Assembly (NCBI GenBank): GCA_003858485.1
Contig: RQYD01000002.1
Coordinates: forward strand, 124,001 to 188,000
From: Clostridiales bacterium COT073_COT-073
Lineage (GTDB): Bacteria; Bacillota; Clostridia; Lachnospirales; Vallitaleaceae
DNA: 64,000 nucleotides
Reading direction: 5' to 3'
Shown here: in pieces, positions 1 through 8,611 of the stretch
Numbering within the stretch: position 1 is the stretch's first letter
Layout of the letters: every line of letters starts with the position of its first letter
Program-made: the position numbers and the translations under genes
Notes under the pieces: model-generated
What the model was told of the DNA's origin: nothing
Database searches by the model: none
The model's input: the letters and a program-made list of their open reading frames with translations, nothing else

Positions 1-215
1 GATATGATTCTGGAGATAGCCGTTGGCATGGCATAACTGGAAATGATCAATAAATATGCATAAATATTAAAGGCATTGCTGTAATAACCCATGCCCTCAT
101 CTCCTAAAATATTTGCCATCGGCCCTCTGTAAAGCACTCCGATCAGGCGGACAATTAGCGATGCAGCCGCCAAAATCGCGCCTTGCTTAGCAAGTTGTTT
201 CCCTTTTTTATCCAT
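1..215 (-). CDS. MATE-type polysaccharide/lipid flippase, N-terminal part (cut by window edge)
   Basis: Only the first 71 codons lie in the window. The N-terminus is MDKKGKQLAKQGAILAAAS, followed by a hydrophobic helix and a Gly-rich loop with GVLYRGPMANILGDEG. This is typical of the SpoVB/YtgP/MurJ-like branch of the oligosaccharidyl-lipid flippase superfamily, integral membrane proteins of about 500 residues that move lipid-linked sugars across the membrane. The ATG at 215 follows an AGGGG ribosome binding site. The cytidine deaminase gene ends 105 nt upstream on the same strand. The substrate (lipid II, spore-cortex precursor or other glycan) cannot be told from this fragment. Confidence 0.75.
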   Translation of the reverse strand, partial: MDKKGKQLAKQGAILAAASLIVRLIGVLYRGPMANILGDEGMGYYSNAFNIYAYLLIISSYAMPTAISRII

Positions 216-320
216 ATTGACCCCTTAGTCACACACTCCACTGTCTTACAGTCTTTTCATGTCGCATTGCTTGCCCAGCACACGCCTTTGGCAAGGCTTG
301 TCTTTTTTGTAAAACCGGTC

Positions 321-728
321 TTATTTTTCTAAATCCTTTTTCGAAAAAACCAGCGGTAAAATTTCATCCATGCCATGTTCGACAATATTGCCCTTGGCAT
401 CCTCAAACAGTAGCCTTCCTTCCGGCATATGTTCGGCCAAAACCTGACGGCAAATTCCACATGGGTAGGTTACATCCTGAGCTGATGAAACAATAGCAAT
501 TTTTACAAAATCTTTGGCTCCTTCACTGATCGCTTTAAAAATTGCAGTTCTTTCTGCACAATTGGTCGCTCCGTAAGAAGCATTTTCAATATTGCAGCCC
601 AAAAAAACCCGTCCATCAGCTGCCAACAGCGCTGCTCCAACATTAAAATTAGAATAAGGTGTATAGGCATATGTCATGGCTTGTTTAGCCTTGGCAATTA
701 ATTCCTGATTGGTGATTGTTTTTTCCAT
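321..728 (-). CDS. cdd: Cytidine deaminase
   Basis: A 135-residue zinc enzyme that deaminates cytidine and deoxycytidine to uridine and deoxyuridine in pyrimidine salvage. The zinc/catalytic motifs are complete: C57-A-E59 (NCAERTA) holds the proton-shuttling Glu and the first Cys ligand, and P89-C90-G-I-C93 gives the other two ligands, as in the small homotetrameric CDA family. The length is normal. The ATG has a good AAAGGAG site. In Firmicutes cdd usually follows phoH-yqfF-ybeY-dgkA and precedes era. Here the dgkA position is taken by a DUF3048 lipoprotein and era does not follow. Confidence 0.95.
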   Translation of the reverse strand: MEKTITNQELIAKAKQAMTYAYTPYSNFNVGAALLAADGRVFLGCNIENASYGATNCAERTAIFKAISEGAKDFVKIAIVSSAQDVTYPCGICRQVLAEHMPEGRLLFEDAKGNIVEHGMDEILPLVFSKKDLEK

Positions 729-875
729 TTTTTCTCCTTTATGGTAGTCTTTCCTACGTCTTTTTTAAGTTCCAACTCATTTGGAGAATCACATCTCTCC
801 TTTTGGCAAAGCTTGGTAAAATCACTGACATTTACCCTCCAAAAAGGCGGTTCCGGGAAAGGCGAAAAGTTTAAG

Positions 876-2114
876 TTAATTCCCTGACTTTTTCGATTCT
901 TCCGTTTTTTCTGATTTTTCAGGTTGATCTATGCTTTCAGCCATTTCAATCAGGTCCACCCGCTTTTGCGGATAAATGGAGATCCAGGTTTTGCCGGGAT
1001 TAAGTTCAATTTCCCGGCCCTGTTCATCATAATAATGAGTAGTTTTCACATGGGAATCCTTCTTCCAGGTAATTGGGATCATTTTGCCGCGGGTAAAGAA
1101 ATAGCCTTTGCCCTGACCAATTAATTCCATATCCAGCCGGCCGGCATCATCTCCCGGAATATGCCACATTTTAACCACCTGTAAAATAATATTGGTAAAA
1201 CGCAGTTGATTACCGGTTTCCACATCAATATGCGGTTTACCGAATTGAAAACGCAAATATTCCTTCTTTTCCGGATCATAGGTAAAGTACGGTGTATCAA
1301 TATAAGAATATGGCAGCTTTAAGCTATGAATGGTTTGTCCATTTTCCAAAAGCACTTCTTTTTCCTGTGAAAAATTAAGTTTTCTGCCGGTTTCTTTATT
1401 TGGCTCAGTCCGGTATTCTTTCCTTTTCCAGCCCTCCATCACATGCTCATAACTGGTATAAGTACTGTGTGGTGCTTTACGATTCGGGTCCAAATAAAAG
1501 GCAATCAGGCTTAAATAACTGATGGAATTGACTGCCGAAATTTTCAAATTTTTTATGGCCAGTTCTCCCTGCGGTGATTGACCGGCATGAAAATACAAGG
1601 CATCATGATCTAAAGCAAAGTCTAAGAAATAATGGCGACAACTGCGAATAGGGCCAATCTTTTTATTATCAAATTCATGAAACAAAGCAAACATCCGGGT
1701 CACCCCGCCTTCTGCCAAAGTTTCATAAATAATATCCGCATCTTCGATCCCCGACTGCGGCAGGGCATAGCTGATATTACTGATCATGATTCCAACCGAC
1801 CGTCGGTTATTTAAATCTTCTTTCATTGGCAACCCGGAAAGCGGACTTTTAGGAGCACGGCGTTTTTCCTCAGCCAACCGCTTCTGTTCTTCCTCCTGCT
1901 TACGTTTTTCTTCAGCAGCCTTGGCTTCTGCTTCGGCTTTGGCCTGCGCTTCTTCAGCCAATCTCTTTTTCTCCTGGGCTTCCCGTTCCGCTTTTAGTTT
2001 TTCTTCGGCCATTGCCTGCTTTTCTTCAAAACTGGGTTCTTTTGGTCCACAGGCAGCATTGCCTAGTAATAGTGCCAAGCATAATATCCATGCCATTATC
2101 CGTTTTTTGCTCAT
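876..2114 (-). CDS. DUF3048 (YerB-like) lipoprotein with charged coiled-coil linker
   Basis: A 412-residue predicted lipoprotein. A basic N-terminus and hydrophobic stretch end at Cys22, but the -3 position is Asn (GNAAC), a poor lipobox. Residues about 28-88 are a Lys/Glu/Ala-rich coiled coil that would space the domain from the membrane. Residues about 90-400 match the DUF3048 family seen in B. subtilis YerB (motifs NRRSVGIMISN, EGGVTRMFALF, GPIRSCRHYF). The C-terminus is a short KSEKTEESKK tail. The biochemical function of the family is unknown. It lies 16 nt after ybeY and before cdd, so it is probably cotranscribed with the phoH-ybeY genes. Confidence 0.8.
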   Translation of the reverse strand: MSKKRIMAWILCLALLLGNAACGPKEPSFEEKQAMAEEKLKAEREAQEKKRLAEEAQAKAEAEAKAAEEKRKQEEEQKRLAEEKRRAPKSPLSGLPMKEDLNNRRSVGIMISNISYALPQSGIEDADIIYETLAEGGVTRMFALFHEFDNKKIGPIRSCRHYFLDFALDHDALYFHAGQSPQGELAIKNLKISAVNSISYLSLIAFYLDPNRKAPHSTYTSYEHVMEGWKRKEYRTEPNKETGRKLNFSQEKEVLLENGQTIHSLKLPYSYIDTPYFTYDPEKKEYLRFQFGKPHIDVETGNQLRFTNIILQVVKMWHIPGDDAGRLDMELIGQGKGYFFTRGKMIPITWKKDSHVKTTHYYDEQGREIELNPGKTWISIYPQKRVDLIEMAESIDQPEKSEKTEESKKSGN

Positions 2115-2130
2115 ATTTCTTCCCTCAATT

Positions 2131-2622
2131 TTAACGTCTGATATTTAATAAATTCAAAATTTCTGTCTGATAGTCAAACATTTGCGTTTCTTCTTCCGCA
2201 GTCATATGATCATAACCGACCAGATGCAGCAAACTGTGAATCGTCAAAAATGCCAACTCCCGCTCTAAAGAATGGCCATATTCTTCTGCCTGTTCCCTGG
2301 CCTTATCAAAACATAAGATAATATCTCCCAAAAATAAATTTCCGGTTTCCGGATTTAAAGCTGTTATTTCTTCTTCGGCAAAGGCTGCCTCTTCCTTTGG
2401 GTTTTCAAAATATAGCATGGGAAAGGACAATACATCTGTTACCTTATCGATTTCCCTTTGCTCAGCATTTAACTCCCTGATCTCCTCTGCTGTTACAATG
2501 CTGATCGACACATCGACCGGCCTCGGTAAGCTCAGCAAGTCAATCGCCTTTTCAGCTGTGGTCTTAACAAATTCTCTTAAATCCGCTTCCATCAATCCAT
2601 TCATATCATAAAAATCAATCAT
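2131..2622 (-). CDS. ybeY: Endoribonuclease YbeY (16S rRNA maturation and quality control)
   Basis: A 163-residue UPF0054 metalloprotein. The signature H129-x3-H133-x5-H139 (HSLLHLVGYDH) binds the catalytic zinc, preceded by the usual VTDVLSFP and GDIILC strands. YbeY takes part in 16S rRNA 3' end processing and late 70S quality control in the cytoplasm. The start codon abuts the stop codon of the HD-hydrolase gene, so the two are translationally coupled; a GGGAG site lies inside the upstream gene. phoH-pgpH-ybeY is the conserved Firmicutes order. Confidence 0.95.
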   Translation of the reverse strand: MIDFYDMNGLMEADLREFVKTTAEKAIDLLSLPRPVDVSISIVTAEEIRELNAEQREIDKVTDVLSFPMLYFENPKEEAAFAEEEITALNPETGNLFLGDIILCFDKAREQAEEYGHSLERELAFLTIHSLLHLVGYDHMTAEEETQMFDYQTEILNLLNIRR

Positions 2623-4182
2623 TTACTGTATACTCCCATAACTAATCCGTTCATGGTATAATCCCCGATAAACATCGACAAATGAAGATTTAGCCCGATC
2701 AAACTCTTTAAAAGACAGGCCCGATTCAAGCAATTGATTTTCCATAATCAAATAGGCTGTCACCTGATCAATTACCTGCTCAATTCTTTCTAAATTCCGC
2801 TCCGACTCAGGCAAACTTTTAATGGTTGCTTCCGTTACATCCGCCATCATCACAATTGCCGCTTCCTTGGTCTGTGGCTTTGGTCCGGGATATTGATACT
2901 GCTCCCTGACTGCCTCCACTCCGGGATTCTGCTGCATTTCCTTTTGATAAAAATATATCACCAGCCGATCACCGTGGTGCTCTTTAATAAAAGCTGTCAC
3001 CGCCTTTGGCAATTTATGTTTCTTAGCCAGCCGAACACCTTCTGTAACATGGCCAATAATAATTTGTGCACTCTCTTGCGGAGACAGAAAATCATGCGGG
3101 TTTTCTCCAGATTGATTTTCAATAAAATATTTCGGATTTTTTAACTTGCCAATATCATGATACATTGCACCTGTTCTGACTAAAAGTGCATCCAGTTTTA
3201 AATCAATGGCCGCTTTTTCAGCCAGATTAGCCACCATTAAGCTATGATGATAGGTTCCCGGTGCTTCTCTCATTAACTGCTGCAACACCGGATTATTGGT
3301 ATTGGCTAATTCCATCAGCTTATTGGGTGTAACCACGTCAAAGGCCGACTCCCACAATGGCAGGCTACCCATTAAGAAAATTACAGAAATCAAACCATTG
3401 AGCATAGCATAAACCAAATTCAGCCAATCAAAATTTTGAATGCTGCCAAATCGGCTTAAGTGGCCAAAAAGTACCAGCACCCCAAAAGCAATCATACTGA
3501 TCAGGGCAATGTAAATCACATTTTTTCGCTGCCGAATATAAGGCAGTAATTGGTGGCTAAGTAAAACCATAATCAAAAAAATTAAAATGTTCACCCAGTC
3601 CAGTGAACCGGTAGCAGCCACTAATAAAACCGCCCCAAATCCATACATTAAAGCAATATCCTGAGTAAAGACCGTAGCAATTAACATAATTACCAGCAGC
3701 AGGGGCATCAGGTAGGGTAAAATAGTAACTAAATACATACTGGGAACAATTCCCAAAATCAAAAAACATGCCAGTAATAAAATATTTTTTGATTCAGTAA
3801 TTTTATCTTTTTGGAAAAAATAAAAATAACTGGTCATTAAGCCGGAAATGGTAAATAAAAAAATCAGTTTAAATGCAACAACTACAAAGTTTTCCGAATT
3901 TCGCAAAATAGTGACTGTTCCATTTAATGCAATCAGCAAAAAAGTGGCTGCTATCAAAAAAGTGTGAATCACCTCTTTTTTCCTGGCTTTGCCTGACTGT
4001 TTACTAATGGGATCAACCGCATTCACCGCTTCCGATTTTTCACCATCATCTTTCAATGGTAAATTTTCTTGCTCCATCCCGTCCTCTGAAATTTCCTGAA
4101 TTTCTTTCGGCTCTTCGTTTACTTCCGGTTGGACTGCTGCAAAAGAATCCGAAGCGAAAGTTTCTTCTCTGTTTTGGTTCAT
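2623..4182 (-). CDS. Membrane HD-domain phosphohydrolase, PgpH/YqfF-like, lacking the 7TMR-HDED domain
   Basis: A 519-residue protein in the place of PgpH, which hydrolyses cyclic di-AMP in Listeria and Bacillus. Residues 1-65 are acidic and probably disordered. Residues about 70-280 hold six or seven hydrophobic helices. Residues about 305-500 form the cytoplasmic HD domain with HH312/313, HD342/343 (YHDIGKLKNP) and HH402/403, all expected metal ligands. Classical PgpH is about 700 residues with a large extracellular HDED sensor domain after the first helix. Here no such domain is present, so signal input must differ. Hydrolysis of c-di-AMP is inferred from family and context. Confidence 0.85.
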   Translation of the reverse strand: MNQNREETFASDSFAAVQPEVNEEPKEIQEISEDGMEQENLPLKDDGEKSEAVNAVDPISKQSGKARKKEVIHTFLIAATFLLIALNGTVTILRNSENFVVVAFKLIFLFTISGLMTSYFYFFQKDKITESKNILLLACFLILGIVPSMYLVTILPYLMPLLLVIMLIATVFTQDIALMYGFGAVLLVAATGSLDWVNILIFLIMVLLSHQLLPYIRQRKNVIYIALISMIAFGVLVLFGHLSRFGSIQNFDWLNLVYAMLNGLISVIFLMGSLPLWESAFDVVTPNKLMELANTNNPVLQQLMREAPGTYHHSLMVANLAEKAAIDLKLDALLVRTGAMYHDIGKLKNPKYFIENQSGENPHDFLSPQESAQIIIGHVTEGVRLAKKHKLPKAVTAFIKEHHGDRLVIYFYQKEMQQNPGVEAVREQYQYPGPKPQTKEAAIVMMADVTEATIKSLPESERNLERIEQVIDQVTAYLIMENQLLESGLSFKEFDRAKSSFVDVYRGLYHERISYGSIQ

Positions 4183-4185
4183 AGA

Positions 4186-5202
4186 TTACTCCTTTCTCCC
4201 ATTTTTTCTGGTACCAGTACGTGCTCTTCTTTGTAAGTCAATTTTTTTCTGAGCGCTCATTTCTTCTTTTTCATAAGCATTAATAATTTTTTGAACCAGC
4301 GGATGGCGCACCACATCTTTGGAGGTCAGCTTACAGATTCCAACCTCCTCAATATTGCGCAGTATTTTCATGGCTGATTCCAAACCTGACTGCTTATCAA
4401 AAGGCAAATCTTTTTGGGTAATATCTCCGGTAATCACCGCTTTTGAGCCGAAACCAATTCTGGTTAAAAACATTTTCATTTGTGCCGGAGTGGTGTTTTG
4501 AGCCTCATCCAGCACAATATAGGCATTGTCCAGTGTCCGGCCGCGCATATAGGCTAAAGGCGCAACCTCAATCAAACCTTTTTCCATGTTTTTCAAAAAA
4601 GTTTCTGCTCCCATAATTTCATACAGGGCATCATAAAGCGGCCGCAAATAAGGATCAACCTTGGATTGTAAGTCTCCCGGCAAAAAGCCAAGTTTTTCTC
4701 CGGCTTCAATTGCCGGCCGCGTTAAAATAATCCGGCTGACTTCATTATTTTTAAAGGCAGTAATTGCCTTAGCCATAGCAATATAAGTTTTACCGGTACC
4801 GGCCGGCCCAACTCCAAAAACAATCATGTGCTTGTTCAGCATATCCAGATATTTCTTTTGACCAAAGGTTTTGGGACGAATATATTTTCCGCGGGTGGTC
4901 ACACAAATAAAATCATCATACAGGCTTGAAACATTCTCAGGATTTGACTCCAGTGCCATTTCAATGGCATAATCCACATTCTGTTCTTCCAGTGCTTTTT
5001 GTTTGGCTGTTAAATCCAATAGTTGATTGATCACATTGCCAGCCATTTTCACGTTTTTTTCATCACCCATAATCTTCACCATTCCATCCCGATTGGTAAT
5101 AAATACATTTAGATTTTTCTCAATTTTCTTAATATTATTGTCATATTCTCCAAATAAAATCGGTAATGCCTCCGATTCCGTCATAATTTTTTCTTCTGTC
5201 AT
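4186..5202 (-). CDS. phoH: PhoH family P-loop ATPase
   Basis: A 338-residue PhoH-like protein. A short KH-like RNA-binding region comes first (about 25-75). The ATPase core follows, with Walker A GPAGTGKT at 132-139, Walker B YIVLDEAQN and the family motif EVAPLAYMRGRTL. The basic C-terminal tail could bind nucleic acid. The role is probably RNA-related (it is always near ybeY) but remains poorly defined. The ATG follows GGAGGAAAGG. It begins 33 nt after larE and 3 nt before the HD-hydrolase gene, so it may share transcripts with the lar genes. Confidence 0.93.
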   Translation of the reverse strand: MTEEKIMTESEALPILFGEYDNNIKKIEKNLNVFITNRDGMVKIMGDEKNVKMAGNVINQLLDLTAKQKALEEQNVDYAIEMALESNPENVSSLYDDFICVTTRGKYIRPKTFGQKKYLDMLNKHMIVFGVGPAGTGKTYIAMAKAITAFKNNEVSRIILTRPAIEAGEKLGFLPGDLQSKVDPYLRPLYDALYEIMGAETFLKNMEKGLIEVAPLAYMRGRTLDNAYIVLDEAQNTTPAQMKMFLTRIGFGSKAVITGDITQKDLPFDKQSGLESAMKILRNIEEVGICKLTSKDVVRHPLVQKIINAYEKEEMSAQKKIDLQRRARTGTRKNGRKE

Positions 5203-5235
5203 CCCTTTCCTCCATCTGTAGTTTTCTTTATTTTA

Positions 5236-6063
5236 TCACAAATATAAATATGGAGCAAGCAAGTCAATATCCATACTGCCTGAACGAAAACCAGCCATAT
5301 CCAAAGTTAAATAAGCAAAACCCAATTCTTCTGCCTTCTGTAAGGCCTGTTCGCGTTGCTTTAAAAACAACGGAAATTCGGCCGGCATTAACTCAATCCG
5401 CACAATCGGCTGATGGTAACGCACCCGAACTTGACTCAAACCAAAACCACGTAAAAATTCCTCCAACTCGGCAATTTTAGAAATCAGGTCTTTATTTAAT
5501 TCAGCTCCATAAGGTAATCTGGTAGCATAGCAAGAGCCGGATGGTTTATCAGCCAGAGTCAATCCCAGTTCAGCGGCATATGTTCGGATTTCTGTTTTAG
5601 TAAATCCACAGTCAGCCAATGGACTTTTTATTCCCAATTCCATCAGCGCCTGTCGTCCCGGGCGATAGCTCTTTAAATCATCGGCATTAGTGCCATCCAT
5701 AATATAGGAATAACCCCTGTTTTGGGCCAAGATCAGCACTTGTTTGAACAAATTTTTCTTGCAACGATAACAACGGTCTTTGGGATTATGTTTGATCGCT
5801 ACTGGTATTTCGTCCTCCGGTTTGACCGGGCAGTGCTCAACCAAGTAGCTTTGGCAAAGACTTTTGGCAGTTTTTATTTCATCTTCCGGGTACAAAATGG
5901 TTTCAAAAGTGATCGCTAAAAATCGTTGTCTTTGCTCTATCGGAAATTGGGCCACCACCGCCAACAGCAAGGCACTGTCCACTCCTCCGGATAAGGCTAA
6001 AATCAAACCTTTTTGTAAATATTCAGTCAAACACTTATTTAATTTTTCTTTTTTGAAAATCAT
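5236..6063 (-). CDS. larE: LarE, ATP-dependent sulfur transferase of nickel-pincer cofactor synthesis
   Basis: A 275-residue PP-loop ATPase (ALSGGVDSALLL, residues 23-34). LarE adenylates the carboxylates of pyridinium-3,5-biscarboxylate mononucleotide and inserts sulfur to give the dithiocarboxylate used in nickel-pincer nucleotide. The conserved GTNADD and YRPGRQAL segments are present. Cysteines occur at C98-x-x-C101 (DRCYRCK) and C178 (GSCYATR). Some LarE proteins sacrifice a single Cys, whereas a class with this extra CxxC pair is reported to hold a 4Fe-4S cluster, so this looks like the cluster type. The ATG overlaps the larC stop in a TAATG junction. Confidence 0.9.
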   Translation of the reverse strand: MIFKKEKLNKCLTEYLQKGLILALSGGVDSALLLAVVAQFPIEQRQRFLAITFETILYPEDEIKTAKSLCQSYLVEHCPVKPEDEIPVAIKHNPKDRCYRCKKNLFKQVLILAQNRGYSYIMDGTNADDLKSYRPGRQALMELGIKSPLADCGFTKTEIRTYAAELGLTLADKPSGSCYATRLPYGAELNKDLISKIAELEEFLRGFGLSQVRVRYHQPIVRIELMPAEFPLFLKQREQALQKAEELGFAYLTLDMAGFRSGSMDIDLLAPYLYL

Positions 6064-7592
6064 TATTTCTCCTGCTCCTGCCCGGCAATTTGTCCCGATT
6101 CTGCTTGTTGCTGAATCGACTCAAATACCGAAAATGAGATTTCATTTATTATCTCCTGCAAGGTCTTATTTTGGGCAATTGCAATGCGCTTGATATCCTC
6201 ATATTCATATGAAATTTTTTGCACATCCTGCCATTCTGCAATTTTAACCCGATAAGGCTCTCCGGCTAAATTACTTTCAAAACTTTGTCTCTTCATTTCC
6301 TGGCGCGGCCATATCAAATAGCGAAAACCCAAAGTTGATGTATGTTTAAAAATCATATGTGAAAAACGATTTAAATCTGCCGTTTCAACCAACAATACCA
6401 CTTCTGTGGCCGGACGATTTTTTTTCATATAAATTGGCTGAAAATAGCAGTCTTTTGCTCCTTCTGTCATGGCCAATTCCATAAAGAACCCCAATTCTTC
6501 ACCAGTCATATCATCAATCTGAAAGCGGATCTCCATAACTTGATTGCTGCCTTCCGGTAATGGCAACTGGCTTCTGTTTCCTTTGGCAGCTGCGTCTTCA
6601 TCCAATAGGCAAGCCCTGACTACATTGGGAATGGCATGGTTGCGTCTGCCTGCACCATAGCCAATTGCCCGGATCAGGCCGGCTGGCATTTTGTTATATT
6701 CACTGACAAAGGCTGCCAAAATGGCTGCGCCGGTCGGAGTTAACAATTCGCCTTTGACCTCAGCTGAGTAAAAAGGAATAGCAGCTTCCTTTAAAATTTC
6801 CACAGTCGCCGGCGCCGGCAGGGGCATTAAACCATGGGCACAGTTAACAAAGCCGGTACCCGTTGCAATTGAACTGGCCATAATTTTTTCAATTCCTAAA
6901 GCATCAATACAAATGGCTGCGCCGACAATATCAACAATCGAGTCAATCGCTCCAACTTCATGAAAATGCACTTCACTTAAAGGCTTGCCATGAACCCGAC
7001 TCTCGGCTCTGGCCACAAATCCAAAAATACTTTTCGCCAATTCCTGGACCCGCAAAGATAAATCACTTTCTTCAATAATTTTATGAATATCATAAAGATT
7101 GCGATGATGATGTTGGTGGCTATGGTCATGGTCATGCTGGTCATCACAGCAGCCTTCCTGATGATGAGCATGAAGATGTCCACCATCACAGCCTTCTTGG
7201 TCATAATCATGGCGATGGCCACAGCAGCAGTCTTTTTCATGATGATAAGCCCCACCACAGCTGCTTTCTCCATTATGATGGTGCTGGTCATCACAGCTGC
7301 TTTCTGCACCATGATGATGAGCATGGTCATGTGCGTGATGATGACAGCATTCTTCTTCACCATGATGGTGATGCGCATGAAGATGCTCTTCTTTTTTTAA
7401 TATTACATCCAGATAATGACAAGCAATTCCATTTTTATTGACTTTTGAAAGTTCCAAAACAAATTCATCATCCAGGTGAAGCTTACTTAGCTCGCTCTTT
7501 AGAAATTCAAAATCCACTCCCAGCTCAATCATTGCCGCCAGAAACATATTTCCGCTTAACCCTGAAAAACAATCCAAATATAATGTTTTCAT
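6063..7592 (-). CDS. larC: LarC, nickel-inserting cyclometallase, with His/Cys-rich insert
   Basis: A 509-residue CTP-dependent enzyme that inserts nickel into the pincer nucleotide. The N-terminal LarC1 part begins MKTLYLDCFSGLSGNMFLAA. An insert at residues 70-163 holds 32 His and 10 Cys by my count, a probable nickel-binding store. The conserved core resumes with LSEVHFHEVGAIDSIVDIVGAA and LTPTGAAILA, and the LarC2 part (QIDDMTGEELGF onward) is in the same frame. In Lactobacillus the two parts are joined by programmed frameshifting; here they are one open frame. An AAGGAG site precedes the ATG. The insert is encoded by low-complexity CAT/CAC-rich DNA. Confidence 0.93.
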   Translation of the reverse strand: MKTLYLDCFSGLSGNMFLAAMIELGVDFEFLKSELSKLHLDDEFVLELSKVNKNGIACHYLDVILKKEEHLHAHHHHGEEECCHHHAHDHAHHHGAESSCDDQHHHNGESSCGGAYHHEKDCCCGHRHDYDQEGCDGGHLHAHHQEGCCDDQHDHDHSHQHHHRNLYDIHKIIEESDLSLRVQELAKSIFGFVARAESRVHGKPLSEVHFHEVGAIDSIVDIVGAAICIDALGIEKIMASSIATGTGFVNCAHGLMPLPAPATVEILKEAAIPFYSAEVKGELLTPTGAAILAAFVSEYNKMPAGLIRAIGYGAGRRNHAIPNVVRACLLDEDAAAKGNRSQLPLPEGSNQVMEIRFQIDDMTGEELGFFMELAMTEGAKDCYFQPIYMKKNRPATEVVLLVETADLNRFSHMIFKHTSTLGFRYLIWPRQEMKRQSFESNLAGEPYRVKIAEWQDVQKISYEYEDIKRIAIAQNKTLQEIINEISFSVFESIQQQAESGQIAGQEQEK

Positions 7593-7698
7593 TTTTTCTC
7601 CTTATCTATTGAAACTTGTCTGCTGATGCTGACTATTTCTGCTTTTAGCCCTCTCAGTCAGCCAAATGATTCTTTCATCAATAATACTGTGGAACTTA

Positions 7699-8460
7699 CT
7701 ACTCCGGTACATTCATTTTATTAATCATAGATGCTAAATACCCAGCGCCAAAGCCATTATCAATATTTACCACGCTAATGCCGCTGGCACAGGAATTAAG
7801 CATTGACAGCAATGCCGATACTCCGCCAAAATTAGCCCCATAGCCAATACTGGTCGGCACAGCAATCACCGGTTTATCACTTAATCCGCCAATAACACTG
7901 GCCAAGGCACCTTCCATTCCGGCTACTGCAATAATTACATTGGCCCGGCGAATAATGTCTAATTTATCCAATAGCCGGTGCAAGCCAGCCACCCCGACAT
8001 CATATACTCTTTCCACCGGATTTCCATATAATTCACAAGTCAGAGCCGCTTCTTCAGCCACTTTAATATCCGCTGTTCCACCAGTGCAAACCGCCACCAC
8101 ACCTGCCTGCTTTTTCATTTCCTGCCGCCGGATAATACAGATCCCCGGTATCGGATAATATTCCGCATCTGCCGCCAGCGACTGGATAACAGCTGCCACT
8201 TCCGGTGATACTCTGGTTGCTAAAATAATTCCAATATTATGTTCCAGCATAGATTTAACAATTCCCCTGACATGCTCCGGCGCCTTGCCTTGACAGTAAA
8301 TCACTTCCGGATAGCCGTTTCGAAGCTGACGATGATAATCTATTTTCGCATATCCAAGTTCCGCATAGGATAAATCCTTTAATTGAGCAAAAGCCTCTGC
8401 TACTGAAGCATTTCCTGCTTTTACCTGCTCCAATAAACTCAATATTTCTTGCTCTTTCAT
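7699..8460 (-). CDS. larB: LarB, pyridinium-3,5-biscarboxylate mononucleotide synthase
   Basis: A 253-residue protein related to PurE at its C-terminal half. LarB carboxylates and hydrolyses nicotinic acid adenine dinucleotide, the first committed step to the nickel-pincer cofactor. Visible family segments are PEVIYCQGKAPEHV, ILATRVSPE, CTGGTADIKVAEEAA, GVAGLHR and VAGMEGALASVIGGL with VPTSIGYGANFGG. The ATG follows GGAGG. It is the first lar gene, followed by larC and larE. No larA (lactate racemase) adjoins it, so the cofactor must serve a LarA-type enzyme encoded elsewhere. Confidence 0.93.
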   Translation of the reverse strand: MKEQEILSLLEQVKAGNASVAEAFAQLKDLSYAELGYAKIDYHRQLRNGYPEVIYCQGKAPEHVRGIVKSMLEHNIGIILATRVSPEVAAVIQSLAADAEYYPIPGICIIRRQEMKKQAGVVAVCTGGTADIKVAEEAALTCELYGNPVERVYDVGVAGLHRLLDKLDIIRRANVIIAVAGMEGALASVIGGLSDKPVIAVPTSIGYGANFGGVSALLSMLNSCASGISVVNIDNGFGAGYLASMINKMNVPE

Positions 8461-8537
8461 TATTCCTCCTTTATTGTTATCACTCCATTAACTCTCGTTT
8501 CAGCCATCTCATTTAACCTTTAAAGTCAATAAAAGCC

Positions 8538-8546
8538 ATATTAGCA
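8538..8546 (-). promoter_or_regulatory. Candidate extended -10 promoter for larBCE
   Basis: On the minus strand the sequence reads TGC followed by TAATAT, an extended -10, with a weak TTTGCC-like -35 about 16 nt upstream. It lies between the cysK stop and the larB start, 78 nt upstream of the larB ATG. It is the best promoter candidate in the gap; read-through from cysK is the alternative. Confidence 0.35.
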
Positions 8547-8611
8547 TCTTTCAAAGCCGGGCAAATATTGACCATGCTCCGGTATCAAACTGATGTTAAT
8601 ATAGCTTTACT

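Noticed and set aside
7083-7400. Antisense Met/Ala-rich frame opposite the LarC His-rich insert
   Set aside because: Low-complexity CAT/CAC repeats give long frames in other phases; no ribosome site or family.
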